Notes: generated by a model not told the origin, from the letters alone. Numbered from the stretch's first letter, positions 10,641 through 21,075 are shown. The stretch: DNA of 64,000 nucleotides from Procambarus clarkii (GCF_040958095.1 NC_091181.1:26304349-26368348), one strand, 5' to 3'. Translations and numbers: made by a program.

Positions 10641-10860
10641 GTTTCTGATATATGTAAATGATCTCCCAGAGGGTAGTAGATAAGGATAAACTGTTTAACA
10701 CGGGTGGTACACGAACAAGGGGACACAGGTGGAGACTGAGTACCCAAATGAGCCACAGGGACGTTAAAAAGAACTTTTTCAGTGTCTGAGTAGTTAACAG
10801 ATGGAATGCAGTAAATAGGTACCTGGGAGTTAGACAGCGGCTATGGGCTGCTTCCTGGGG

Positions 10861-10919
<59 letters not shown>

Positions 10920-11040
10920 CGCACGCGTGCATGTTAGAGAAAAATATATGTAGTAGATATAATAGAAAAATAGATTGATTAGAAAGGCAGGGTCCAAGAG
11001 CTAAATAGTTCGATTCTGCTGACACAAATAGTAAATACAC
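10641..11040 (+). mobile_element. mosaic of LINE and SINE fragments
   Basis: It starts as LINE core (TTTCTGATATATGTAAATG, DLPEG). It jumps by internal deletion to the LINE 3' coding end (GAACAAGGGGACACAGG through TAACAGATGGAATGCA), then switches at a GCAGTA microhomology into the SINE central domain (TAAATAGGTACCTGGGAG). After an expanded (TG)n tract it ends in SINE tail iii (AGGCAGGGTCCAAGAGC, ACACAAATAGTAAATACAC). Confidence 0.75.
10862..10922. repeat. (TG)n microsatellite inside a SINE
   Basis: About 50 bp of TG ending in GCGCGC. It sits where SINE copies have a short GGGGTGTGTGTG linker between central domain and tail. Confidence 0.95.
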
Positions 11041-11239
11041 AGACACATGCGGAACAATCGTTCATCGCAAAATGAAACTGGAGAATGTCCAGATTTACGT
11101 CACCAGTTGGGATCCAGAGTGGAGAGGTATGAGTAACAAGAAACGTCTCAAGGAATCAGTCCTCATGTTATCAGAAGATAGAAAAGACACATGATTACTA
11201 CTTTCAACATTATTTTGAATATATCCAAGACACACAAGG

Positions 11240-11795
11240 GTGGATTATTTGATCAGGTGCTCAACGAAGAAGGGGGCAGGGACCTCGTTAACTTCTTCGT
11301 CAACGAAGAAGGGACGTTGACCACGAAGAAGGGGGCAGGGACCTCGTTAACTTCTTCGTCAACGAAGAAGGGACGTTGACCACGAAGAAGGGGGCAGGGA
11401 CCTCGTTGACTTCTTCGTCAACGAAGAAGGGACGTTGACCACAAAGAAGGGGGCAGGGACCTCGTTGACTTCTTCGTCAACGAAGAAGGGACGTTGACCA
11501 CAAAGAAGGGGGCAGGGACCTCGTTGACTTCTTCGTCAACGAAGAAGGGACGTTGACCACGAAGAAGGGGGCAGGGACCTCGTTAACTTCTTCGTCAACG
11601 AAGAAGGGACGTTGACCACAAAGAAGGGGGCAGGGACCTCGTTGACTTCTTCGTCAACGAAGAAGGGACGTTGACCACAAAGAAGGGGGCAGGGACCTCG
11701 TTGACTTCTTCGTCAACGAAGAAGGGACGTTGACCACAAAGAAGGGGGCAGGGACCTCGTTGACTTCTTCGTCAACGAAGAAGGGACCTCAGGTG
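11240..11795. repeat. 59-bp minisatellite with internal hairpins, about 9.5 copies
   Basis: Unit period 59 bp (for example CCTCGTTGAC at 11401 and 11460). Each unit has two overlapping inverted repeats, GTTGAC-TTCTTC-GTCAAC and TTCTTCG-TCAA-CGAAGAA. Variants are few (GTTAAC for GTTGAC, CACAAAG for CACGAAG). Confidence 0.96.
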
Positions 11796-11980
11796 GACAC
11801 TAGGCGCCCATGGGAGCTACAGAGATATTAGAAAGCTTATGGAACAAGTCAAATGTGCTAAAAAATGAAGAGGCAGAGTCAGCGTTCATGAGAAGCGAGA
11901 CCAAAGAGCTGAAGCTTAACTAAGCACAATTGACTCTAATTAGGCGAGCACACGTAGGCGCGCAAATAGTAGTTGGGGGG

Positions 11981-12231
11981 TTATCTTGAGGTTATCTTGA
12001 GATGATTTCGGGGCTTTTTAGTGTCCCCGCGGCCCGGTCCTCGACCAGGCCTCCACCCCCAGGAAGCAGCCCGTGACAGCTGACTAACTCCCAGGTACCT
12101 ATTTATTGCTAGGTAACAGGGCCATTCAGGGTGAAAGAAACTTTGCCCATTTGTTTCTGCCTCGTGCGGGAATCGAACCCGCGCCACAGAATTACGAGTC
12201 CTGCGCGCTATCCACCAGGCTACGAGGCCCC
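11981..12231 (-). mobile_element. tRNA-derived SINE, head A, tail ii
   Basis: Complete copy with the CTCGTAA-type head A (acceptor ends GCCTCGT/ACGAGGC pair fully), the central domain and tail ii ending in a tandem CTCAAGATAAC. It joins a head to a tail in a combination that differs from the 9242 and 6721 copies, which shows the family is modular. Confidence 0.92.
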
Positions 12232-12430
12232 TCAAGCACCAAGCTAGTTGGTGCTTTTTTGTGATACCCGAGGCCTCAAGAGCCTTACTGTGGCAGTTTG
12301 TCTGGGGTCCCGGAGCCTTATTGCGAGTACTTTTCAAGTCCCAAACCCAACATTGTAACACAGGTTATGGCCTGAGTAGACGGTGACCCTCATCTGAAGT
12401 GACTATGGTAATGTTGAGAGTGACTTGTAA

Positions 12431-12674
12431 GAGTCCAGGGTATTGGCTGTCTACTGGTTGACTCTCTCAAGAGTCCAGGGTATTGGCTGTCTACTGGTTG
12501 ACTCTCTCAAGAGTCCAGGGTATTGGCTATCTACTGGTTGACTCTCTCAAGAGTCCAGGGTATTGACTGTCTACTGGTTGACTCTCTCAAGAGTCCAGAT
12601 TATTTACTGTCTACTGGTTGACTCTCTCAAGAGTCCAGGGTATTGACTGTCTACTGGTTGACTCTCTCAAGAGT
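12431..12674. repeat. 40-bp minisatellite, about 6 copies
   Basis: Exact 40-bp period with GAGTCCAGGGTATTGGCTGT and CTACTGGTTGACTCTCTCAA as its two halves. Point variants occur in the TATTGGCTGT segment. GAGTC and GACTC stand as inverted pairs within each unit. Confidence 0.95.
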
Positions 12675-12745
12675 TCAGGTTCTGGAATGCTTTTACTCTA
12701 AATTGTCTTTCTCCAACCGCTGCTATGAGGCCTGCCTGTTCTACT

Positions 12746-12994
12746 GTTATCTTGAGGTTATCTTGAGATGATTTCGGGGCTTTTAGTGTCCCCGCGGCCC
12801 GGTCCTCGACCAGACCTCCACCCCCAGGAAGCAGCCCGTGACAGCTGACTAACACCCAGGTACCTATTTTACTGCTAGGTAACAGGGGCATAGGGTGAAA
12901 GAAACTCTGCCCATTGTTTCTCGCCGGCGCCTGATATTGAACCCAGGACCACAGGATCACAAGACCAGCGTGCTGTCTGCTCGGCCGACCGGCT
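12746..12994 (-). mobile_element. tRNA-derived SINE, head B, tail ii
   Basis: Complete copy, close in sequence to those at 6721, 7496, 37746 and 39919. The B box is damaged (GATATTGAACCC in the printed orientation), so it is probably not transcribed by RNA polymerase III. Confidence 0.9.
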
Positions 12995-13804
12995 CACTGG
13001 GCATTATCTTGATAGTAGATTGTCCTTGATGGCTCTAGTCAGCGAATGATGGCGCACGGTGGGGCAGAGGTCTGCGCTGACCCCCAGAAAGCTATTTGTC
13101 TCCAGAAGACATCCGGCTCCCATTGGTACCGGTAACCAGGGGTTTGCCGCCAGTTCGGCTCCGGTGTAATATTGTGAGAGCAATAGTTTGACCTCTGAGA
13201 TGTTGCGGGCTTGAGATGCGCGGGTCTGACCCGCATTCCGGCCGGAGGCCTTCAACTCTGACCTGCGGGTTGACCCCTAGCGGGCCTGGCGAGCCGGAAT
13301 CACAACAAGAATTAACGGATGCCGGATCTGCATGCAAGGTGGGAGGTTGTGTGGCCGGCTGAGCGGCAGTTTTTATTGTTTGTGATTTCTAAGATAATGC
13401 ATCGTAGTCTGTCCTTCATAGACGGGGTTGTAGATCTATTCTCCTGCATATAGTGACGGGGGTAATTGAGCTCTTGGTTATTGGTAACTAGAAATTGTGA
13501 TTTAAGAGCTTTTACAAGGGAAAATTGCAAGTTCTAACCACCATCGGGTGTGTGGGGTGGTTGTGGTAGCTGGTTCTTCTGGTGCTGGTAGTTAGAATGA
13601 CACGTCTGTCATCCAAAAATAATAGTACCTATTTTTACTATGCATGCAAGTACAAAATATGAACTGTTTCACCCCCAAAAAATATAATACATGTACTGAG
13701 TTTATAGAGGGTCCGAAAAAGAAGGAAACATCCAAACTTTCCCAGGCACACTATAGCACACATGTGTAGTAATTTAGGCCCAAGATGGTGCGTGATAAAC
13801 CTAG
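12995..13804. other. no gene seen
   Basis: Minus-strand ORFs of 65-83 codons at 13004-13530 overlap one another in different frames and show no domain I recognise. This may be part of an unidentified dispersed element. Confidence 0.35.
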
Positions 13805-13905
13805 TGCAGGCGATGAGTCACAATAACGTGGCTGAAGTATCACACACTAGAAGTTGAAGGGACGACGACGTTTAGGTCCGTCCTGGACCATTCTCAAGTC
13901 GATTG
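13805..13905 (+). mobile_element. dispersed element R2, copy with internal deletion
   Basis: Matches GGCGATGAGTCACAATAACG and GGGACGACGACGTTT blocks and ends TTCTCAAGTCGATTG. Relative to the copies at 19.85 and 39.1 kb it lacks the TGTTGACCAGACC segment. There is no ORF. Related copies are at 47138, 61868 and in the fold-backs. Confidence 0.8.
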
Positions 13906-14469
13906 TCTAGAATTCCTAGAATTCCGATAAACCTAGAATTCCTTATTGAGACCGAGGGACAAATTAAGCTTATGGTAAGTGTTCCACTTTTGGTCATACC
14001 CTTTATAGTATTCCCATAGTACAAAACGTGAACTTTTGGGGGTTACAGCAGTCAGTATCCTGTATACCTCGTCCCCAGAAGGTATACAGGGGATATATAT
14101 ACATCTATGGAGGCTGCTATGGATGTATACAGCGAGAGATATGTATAATCGGTGTATATACACACAGGAAGTTTACTTTCGATCTGAATAATGTTCAGGA
14201 TTAAAGTGTTCTTGCCTCTCCATTGCCTGTATACTTATTTAGGAGTGTGTAAACTTGGATCCACGGGAGAGCATCTTTCAGTTTACTAGGAGAGGGAGTG
14301 GGAGCCGCCGCCAGGCTGGTGGTGACCAGAGGGACTGACTGGCAGGTCTTTGTGTGTTAAGTCCTGGGTGGGGTCTGGGGGGGGGGGACGCCCGGACCTC
14401 CTGTTGCACATAGCAACACAAAGCCTGTCACGTACAGGCATCCGATATACCCGCATGAGTGTATTGTAT

Positions 14470-14471
<2 letters not shown>
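13906..14471. other. no gene seen
   Basis: Mixed sequence with three copies of TAGAATTCC-like motif at its left end and a G run at about 14378-14388. It shows no reverse-transcriptase similarity, so the LINE to the right starts only after the (CA)n tract. Confidence 0.4.

Positions 14472-14535
<64 letters not shown>
14472..14535. repeat. (CA)n microsatellite
   Basis: About 64 bp of CA lying exactly against the truncated 5' end of the LINE. Confidence 0.97.
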
Positions 14536-14541
<6 letters not shown>

Positions 14542-15695
14542 TTGACTGCCAAAAGGCCTTTGATACGGTACCGCACATGAGACTGCTATACAAACTTGAG
14601 AGGCAGGCAGGAGTAAGCGGAAAGGCCCTAGTATGGGTGAAGAACTACCTAACAGGAAGGAGCCAGAGGGTAATGGTAAGGGGCGAAAAGTCGGACTGGC
14701 GAACAGTAACAAGTGGAGTACCTCAAGGATCGGTGCTGGGACCAATCCTCTTTCTAATTTACGTAAATGATATGTTTACAGGAGTGGAATCATACATGTC
14801 AATGTTTGCAGATGACGCAAAATTAATGAGAAGAGTTGTGACAGACGAGGATTGTAGGATCCTCCAAGAGGACTTAAACAGGTTGCAGAGATGGTCAGGG
14901 AAATGGCTACTGGAGTTTAACACCAGTAAATGTAAAGTTATGGAAATGGGATCAGGTGATAGGCGACCAAAGGGACAGTACACAATGAAGGGGAACAGCC
15001 TACCTGTAACGATTCGAGAAAGAGACCTGGGAGTGGATGTGACACCTAATCTAACTCCTGAGGCACATATAAATAGGATAACGACAGCAGCGCACTCTAC
15101 ACTGGCGAAAATTAGAACTTCATTCAGAAACCTAAATGAGGAGGCTTTTAGGGCGCTTTACACTGCCTACGTGAGACCCGTCTTAGAGTATGCCGCGCCA
15201 TCATGGAGCCCCCACCTGAAGAAACACATAAGGAAACTGGAGAAGGTCCAGAGGTTTGCGACGAGGCTTGTCCCAGAGTTACGAGGGATGGGATATGAAG
15301 AGCGTCTGCAGGAACTGAACCTTACGACACTAGAGAAAAGAAGGGAGAGAGGAGATATGATAGGGACATATAAAATACTCAGAGGAATTGACAAAGTGGA
15401 AATAGATGAAATGTTCACACGTAATAATAACAGAACGAGGGGACATGGGTGGAAACTGGAAACTCAGATGAGTCACAGAGATGTTAGGAAGTTTTCTTTT
15501 AGCGTGAGAGTAGTGGAAAAATGGAATGCACTTGGGGAACAGGTTGTGGAAGCAAATACTATTCATACTTTTAAAACTAGGTATGATAGGGAAATGGGAC
15601 AAGAGTCATTGCTGTAAACAACCGATGGCTAGAACGGCGGGATCCAAGAGTCAATGCTCGATCCTGCAAGCACAAATAGATGAGTACACACAGGC
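14536..15695 (+). mobile_element. 5'-truncated CR1/Jockey-like LINE with 3' UTR
   Basis: The youngest LINE copy in the window. It begins in the middle of the reverse transcriptase at a (CA)n tract and keeps an open frame to the stop at 15615-15617. After the stop comes a short 3' UTR (CTAGAACGGCGGGATCCAAG, then ACAAATAGATGAGTACACAC). There is no poly(A) tail; the end is the simple ACACAC-type terminus. This 3' UTR resembles SINE tail iii (10.96, 19.1, 32.25 and 43.93 kb), while other LINE copies carry tail i. Clade placement is by sequence feel and not by a phylogeny. Confidence 0.88.
14538..15617 (+). CDS. partial LINE ORF2: reverse transcriptase, open C-terminal part
   Basis: Encodes the RNA-dependent DNA polymerase of a non-LTR retrotransposon, which copies element RNA onto nicked chromosomal DNA. 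The frame is open from FLDCQKAFDTVPH (motif A region, with the first catalytic Asp) upstream of the first Met at 14577. Counting from that Met, residues 47-65 are GVPQGSVLGPILFLIYVND, and FADD with the catalytic Asp pair is at 77-80. Residues 110-122 are WLLEFNTSKCKVM, and LEYAAPSWSP with LEKVQRFATRLVPEL follow at about 203-235. About 360 codons remain. The endonuclease and the N-terminal RT fingers are absent, so the copy cannot move on its own. The Met is probably internal and not a true start. In other copies this region carries stops (9644) or FAED for FADD (62671). Confidence 0.9.
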
Positions 15696-15808
15696 GGGAC
15701 CCAAGAGCCGTGGGCTAACCCCCCCCCCCCACACACACACACAAACACTGATCCAACACCCGCACTTCTCCCACTCTCGCCAGGTCTCTTATAATAATCT
15801 CCCGCTTC

Positions 15809-16108
15809 CTGTGTGTTGCACAGGCTTCTGTGTGTGTTGCACAGGCTTCTGTGTGTGTTGCACAGGCTTCTGTGTGTGTTGCACAGGCCTCTGTGTGTGT
15901 TGCACAGGCCTCTGTGTGTGTTGCACAGGCCTCTGTGTGTGTTGCACAGGCTTCTGTGTGTGTTGCACAGGCCTCTGTGTGTGTTGCACAGGCCTCTGTG
16001 TGTGTTGCACAGGCTTCTGTGTGTGTTGCACAGGCCTCTATGTGTTGCACAGGCCTCTGTGTGTGTGTTGCACAGGCCTCTATGTGTTGCACAGGCCTCT
16101 GTGTGTTC
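15809..16108. repeat. 21-bp minisatellite, about 14 copies
   Basis: Units of 21 bp with TGTGTGTTGCACAGGC plus TTCTG or CTCTG. The last units are shortened. Because 21 is a multiple of 3, the array stays open in several frames and gives false Cys-rich (CCTGFCV) ORFs on the plus strand and His/Thr-rich ones on the minus strand. Confidence 0.96.
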
Positions 16109-16540
16109 TCACCTATGTGGCAGGGAGTGAGATCTAGTGCTTGGCCACCGCCTCTTAAACATGACTAGACTTGGTAAAGTTGAGGAGCTGAGCTTCACTC
16201 GGTTCAACACCGATGGGTCTGGCTAGTGATTGGTTGGGCCACGAGGCTGCACCATTGGTAGGTATATATCGAAAGGCTAAAGGGGAGAGGGGCGACAAAT
16301 AACATGTATATGTATTATGTAAACAATAGTCATCTCTATACATGCAGTTGACAGCTTCTTTGTATATGCTCTTGTATATACATATACAGTATATATTGGA
16401 TATATCATGTATATGCTGATTTACGTGTTTTATCTGCCGTTGTGTACTTTGTCGATGATCCCGTGTATTTTGTATGTTGTCGTCATGTCCCTTTTGCTTC
16501 ATCCCTCAAGTGTTTGAGTACAGGGAGTAGATTAGTGTTA
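16109..16540. other. no gene seen
   Basis: Unremarkable sequence between two arrays. A small minus-strand ORF (16155-16502) has no recognisable domain. Confidence 0.4.
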
Positions 16541-17452
16541 AAGTTTCCTCAGACCCTGACAAGTGCTTGCCCTCTCAGACCCTGACAAGTGCTTGCCCTC
16601 TCAGACCCTGACAACTGCTTGCCCTCTCAGACCCTGACAAGTGCTTGCCCTCTCTGACCCTGACAAGTGCTTGCCCTCTCAGACCCTGACAAGTGCTTGC
16701 CCTCTCTGACCCTGACAAGTGCTTGCCCTCTCAGACCCTGACAAGTGCTTGCCCTCTCTGACCCTGACAAGTGCTTGCCCTCTCAGACCCTGACAAGTGC
16801 TTGCCCTCTCTGACCCTGACAAGTGCTTGCCCTCTCTGACCCTGACAACTGCTTGCCCTCTCAGTCCCTGACAACTGCTTGCCCTCTCAGACCCTGACAA
16901 CTGCTTGCCCTCTCAGTCCCTGACAACTGCCTGCCCTCTCTGACCCTGACAACTGCCTGCCCTCTCTGACCCTGACAACTGCCTGCCCTCTCAGACCCTG
17001 ACAACTGCCTGCCCTCTCAGACCCTGACAACTGCTTGCCCTCTCAGACCCTGACAACTGCTTGCCCTCTCAGACCCTGACAACTGCTTGCCCTCTCAGAC
17101 CCTGACAACTGCTTGCCCTTTCAGACCCTGACAACTGCTTGCCCTCTCAGACCCTGACAACTGCTTGCCCTCTCAGACCCTGACAACTGCTTGCCCTCTC
17201 AGACCCTGACAACTGCTTGCCCTCTCTGACCCTGACAACAGCTTGCCCTCTCAGACCCTGACAAGTGCTTGCCCTCTCAGACCCTGACAACTGCTTGCCC
17301 TCTCAGACCCTGACAACCGCCTGCCCTCTCAGACCCTGACAACCGCCTGCCCTCTCAGACCCTGACAACTGCTTGCCCTCTCAGACCCTGACAACTGCTT
17401 GCCCTCTCAGACCCTGACAACCGCCTGCCCTCTCAGTCCCTGACAACTGGCA
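16541..17452. repeat. 26-bp minisatellite, about 35 copies
   Basis: Units of 26 bp read CAGACCCTGACAACTGCTTG plus CCCTCT. Variable positions (CAAGTG/CAACTG, CAGAC/CTGAC, CTTG/CCTG) cluster: CAAGTG units fill the left third and CAACTG units the rest. This is consistent with local homogenisation. Confidence 0.97.
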
Positions 17453-17731
17453 TCTCCCATTTCATTTCCATCACAGTGTTACAGTCAAATAATTGTTTGG
17501 ACCTTCTGCAAACATCTCTAAGTAATTTCCCAATCTTCGTAGTTTACATTTACATAAATTTTGATTTGTGATTTATTTTTTATTTATGATTATTTTTTAT
17601 TTATGATTTGTTTTAAATTGATTTATTTTACATAAATTTTCATTTACATAAATGAGGAATAGCATGAGTCAGAGCACCAGTCCTTGAAGGACTCTTGCGT
17701 GTTATCTTATACAAGTCTGACATGTGCTACC

Positions 17732-17873
17732 ATCTTGAGGTTATCTTGAGTTGATTTCGGGGCTTTGTTTTTAGTGTCCCCGCGGCCCGGTCCTTGACCA
17801 GGCCTCCACCCCCAGGAAGCGGCCCGTGACAGCTGACTAACTCCCAGGTACCTATTTACTGCTAGGTAACAGA
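17732..17873 (-). mobile_element. headless SINE copy, tail ii
   Basis: Central domain plus tail ii only. It stops at CTGTTACCTAGCAG, exactly where the copy at 41074-41201 also stops. The tRNA-like head is missing. Confidence 0.88.
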
Positions 17874-18119
17874 CCATATCTTAGGTACTCTCGCCTATCT
17901 CTTATATTTGCGTAGTGGTCGCTTGTGGGGCGCCGAGACGAAAGCTTTTTGGCCAGTCTAGAAATACTGGCCAATACAGTAATGGCCAGTAAAGAAATAC
18001 AAACCTTCTCTAACTCTAGCAGGTTCGATAGTCTCTTTTTGTATTATATATTTTTTAGGTTCTTGTCATCGTCTGTTGAACCCCGGGTTGCTATAGTCTT
18101 TATAACTGTTATCCTTTAT

Positions 18120-18215
18120 TGTTGGTGTGAACCCATTCACCTGGGCTCTTGGAGACTCGAACCGCGGCCCCCACATGTGTGAGCCCGAAGCTCTATCGAC
18201 CGAGCTATTGAGTGG
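18120..18215 (-). mobile_element. tRNA-like SINE head
   Basis: Reading the minus strand, an A-box-like AATAGCTCGGTCGATAGAGC and a B box GCGGTTCGAGTCTC lie about 25 bp apart, spaced as in a tRNA. The flanks and stems are imperfect, so I call it a retroposed tRNA-like unit. A functional tRNA gene is the alternative, and a covariance-model score would decide. Confidence 0.5.
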
Positions 18216-18384
18216 TCGTAATAAGGAAAATATTACCCTTACCTGATCCATCATTTCCTGGCCTGTCATTTCCCCTCCTAACATCTTCCTTGTATTACAC
18301 ATGTGGCCAGAGTATACACTCTTGCCTTCATGTCATCCCCCTTCCTGTACCCTGCTCTTCCATTTCTGTTTCAGTGACGTTTGG

Positions 18385-18556
18385 GCATTGATTGATGAAG
18401 ATTAAGCCACCCAAAAGGTGGCACGGGCATGAATAGCCCGTAAGTGGTGGCCCTTTGGAACCATTACCAGTATCAAGAGCTGATACTGGAGATCTGTGGA
18501 GGTGCGACTACACCCTGCGTGACGGGAGATGTCACGCAGGGTCATTTGGGCATTGT
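18385..18556 (+). mobile_element. dispersed element R1
   Basis: Shares GATTAAGCCACCCAAAAGG, GGCACGGGCATGAATAGCCC and GGAGATCTGTGGAGGTGCGA with the inverted-orientation copy at 47486-47650. It contains short inverted repeats (GCACGGGCAT/ATAGCCCGT, CGTGACGGGAGATGTCACGC). No ORF; class unknown. Confidence 0.75.
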
Positions 18557-18591
18557 TTTGAATTCCGTTATATAGACAAAGCCCAGGACAC

Positions 18592-19022
18592 AGTGGTCGC
18601 TGGCTCCCAGTGGTCGCTGGCTCCCAGTGGTCGCTGGCTCCCAGTGGTCGCTGGCTCCCAGTGGTCGCTGGCTCCCAGTGGTCGCTGGCTCCCAGTGGTC
18701 GCTGGCTCCCAGTGGTCGCTGGCTCCCAGTGGTCGCTGGCTCCCAGTGGTCGCTGGCTCCCAGTGGTCGCTGGCTCCCAGTGGTCGCTGGCTCCCAGTGG
18801 TCGCTGGCTCCCAGTGGTCGCTGGCTCCCAGTGGTCGCTGGCTCCCAGTGGTCGCTGGCTCCCAGTGGTCGCTGGCTCCCAGTGGTGGCTGGCTCCCAGT
18901 GGTCGCTGGCTCCCAGTGGTGGCTGGCTCCCAGTGGTCGCTGGCTCCCAGTGGTCGCTGGCTCCCAGTGGTCGCTGGCTCCCAGTGGTCGCTGGCTCCCA
19001 GTGGTCGCTGGCTCCCAGTGGG
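18592..19022. repeat. 17-bp minisatellite, about 25 copies
   Basis: Period 17 bp, unit CAGTGGTCGCTGGCTCC, almost invariant except for two GGTGGCTGG variants near 18890-18930. A 17-bp unit without stops leaves all frames on both strands open, which explains the four overlapping 167-211 residue ORFs. They are not genes. Confidence 0.98.
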
Positions 19023-19044
19023 AGCTGTGTTAAGCATTCAGACA

Positions 19045-19400
19045 ATTATTTATTATTTTATGCGTGTATTTATTATTTTATGCGTGTATTTATTATTTGT
19101 GCCTGCAAGATTGAGCTGTTAGCTCTTGGGCCCCGCCTCGCTAACCGCTGGGTATCTACTGCACTGATTCCCGACGTAATTTTTCCTAATATCTACTACA
19201 TATATTTCTACCGAACACACACACATCCCCAGGATGCAGCCCGTAGCCGCTGTCTAATTTAAAAGTAATTATTTGTTGCTAGGTAAACAGAAGCATCAGG
19301 TAAATGAGATTTTGTCCATTTGTTTCTGCCTCGCTCGGGACTCGAACCCGGGTCCTTAGGACTACGACCCACGAGCGCTGTCTACTCAGCTGCGAGGCCG
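19045..19400 (-). mobile_element. tRNA-derived SINE, tail iii, with 3' terminal tandem duplication
   Basis: On the minus strand the head (B box GGGTTCGAGTCCC), a diverged central domain and tail iii follow one another. At the 3' terminus the last 20 bp are repeated about three times (units with TATTTATTATTTTATGCGTG in the printed strand). Tail iii matches the 3' UTR of the LINE at 14.5-15.7 kb. Confidence 0.82.
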
Positions 19401-19454
19401 GGAGTCAGAGCCCAAACCAATACTGACGAACACAGGAGCGTCCAGATTAGCCTC

Positions 19455-19761
19455 AGGGCCTGACAGCTGAGTGGACAGCGCTTCGGATTCGTAGTCCTGA
19501 GGTTCCGGGTCCGATCCCCGATGGAGGCGGAAACAAATGGGCAGAGTTTCTTTCACCCTGATGCCCCTGTTACCTAGCAGTAAAAATAGGTACCTGGGAG
19601 TTAGACAGCTGCTACAGGATTCTTCCTGGGGGTGTGTAACAAAAAGGAGGCCTGGTTCCTTTTGATGATTTCGGGGCTTTGATAACCTCTAGATAACCTG
19701 GTCGAGGACCGGGCCGCGGGGACGCTAAACCCCGAAAATCATGTTAAGATAACATCAAGAC
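19455..19761 (+). mobile_element. tRNA-derived SINE with rearranged tail ii
   Basis: The head has A box CAGCTGAGTGG and a mutated B box GGGTCCGATCCC. The central domain is intact. The tail first contains an inverted piece (GATGATTTCGGGGCTTTG) and then the normal-orientation piece (GGTCGAGGACCGGGCCGCGG, CCCCGAAAATCATG). The 3' part of this copy can therefore fold back on itself. Confidence 0.85.
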
Positions 19762-19852
19762 CACACAGGCTCAAGCCACAAGTCTCTGGACGGGTGATCA
19801 TTGAATCTATTTTATTAAATCTTACTTGTTTTAACATTAATACTTTAATACA

Positions 19853-19962
19853 GGCGATGAGACACACTAACGTGGCTGAAGTATGTTGACCAGACCACAC
19901 ACTAGAAGGTGAAGGGACGACGACGTTTCGCTCCGTCCTGGACCATTCTCAAGTCGATTGTC
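19853..19962 (+). mobile_element. dispersed element R2
   Basis: About 110 bp from GGCGATGAGACACACTAACG to TTCTCAAGTCGATTG, with GACCAGACCACACACTAG and ACGACGACGTTTCG in between. It is a single-orientation copy of the unit that forms the fold-backs at 39088 and 61868. Confidence 0.85.
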
Positions 19963-20222
19963 TTAATACTTTAATGTTATTGATTTTGTTCTCTTCCTCT
20001 TCCTTCCCTCACACACCCTCCTCCTCCTCCTCCTCCTTCTATTTCCTCTCTTCTTCTTTGACGTTTCTATATAATATTGGTTCATTTTTTTGTATAAGAA
20101 ACACATGTAAGAGAAATATATAATTTTATTCTCAAAAGATACATAGACACGCACACATAGAGCATAACAAAAATACAATGGATATCAAAATATCCAAAAG
20201 AATGTGTAAAGTTGCATAAAAC

Positions 20223-20225
<3 letters not shown>

Positions 20226-20294
<69 letters not shown>
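20226..20294. repeat. (TA)n microsatellite
   Basis: About 69 bp of uninterrupted TA. Confidence 0.98.
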
Positions 20295-20297
<3 letters not shown>

Positions 20298-20366
20298 GCA
20301 GAACAAGGCTTATCTTGGGTACGACCCCATCACATTATACAAGAGTGTATAGTCATTATAGTGTGA

Positions 20367-20370
<4 letters not shown>

Positions 20371-20457
<87 letters not shown>

Positions 20458-20458
20458 C
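20371..20458. repeat. (TA)n microsatellite
   Basis: About 88 bp of TA with one TTA interruption near the right end. Confidence 0.98.
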
Positions 20459-20602
20459 ACACTCTACTACCTCACTTACAGCGACCACCAGACAAACTGC
20501 TGTACCACATAAGAGTTCAGGATTACAGCCAGGCTTACAATTTGCTTTAGTCAGAACTAACCGTGGTACGGATACTTCTTGAACCAGACTGTACATTGAG
20601 TC

Positions 20603-20633
20603 TACCTTTTTTTTTTTGGGGGGGGGGGGGGGG
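20603..20633. repeat. T10-G17 homopolymer junction
   Basis: A run of T passes directly into a run of about 17 G. Exact lengths may be affected by sequencing error. Confidence 0.85.
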
Positions 20634-20779
20634 GCTAGAAAAAATGGTACCGTATCTGATTCTACAACCAGGCGGAACGGTACAGTCTGTTTAAGAGCCA
20701 GGCAGGATGGTACACTTTGTTCTAGATGCTTAAGAGGGCGGTACAGCTAGTTCAGATACAACAGGATTAGGTGCACACA

Positions 20780-21075
20780 TGGCTGTACCTACCGGGTACA
20801 CGTAGGTTTATCTACCAGGGTACACGGTACATATGGGTGTACCTACCAGGGTACACGGTACATATGGGTGTACCTACCAGGGTACATGGTACATATGGGT
20901 GTACCTACCAAGTAACACATGGCTGTATCTAGCAGGGTACACATGGCTGTACCCACCACGGTGCATGGTACAAATGACTGTACCTACAAGGGTACACACG
21001 GGTGTACCTACCAGGGTACAAGGTACACAAGGGTCTACCCACCACGGTACACATGGCTATATCTTCTAGGGTACA
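20780..21075. repeat. irregular GGTACACGGTACAT minisatellite
   Basis: Imperfect units of about 21-34 bp built from TACCTACCAGGGTACA, CGGTACATATGGGTG and ACATGGCTGT. It lies just before the 41-bp array, and both are rich in GGTAC motifs. Confidence 0.8.

Noticed and set aside
18402-19262. Overlapping 167-211 residue ORFs on both strands
   Set aside because: A stop-free 17-bp unit opens all frames; composition is purely repeat-driven.
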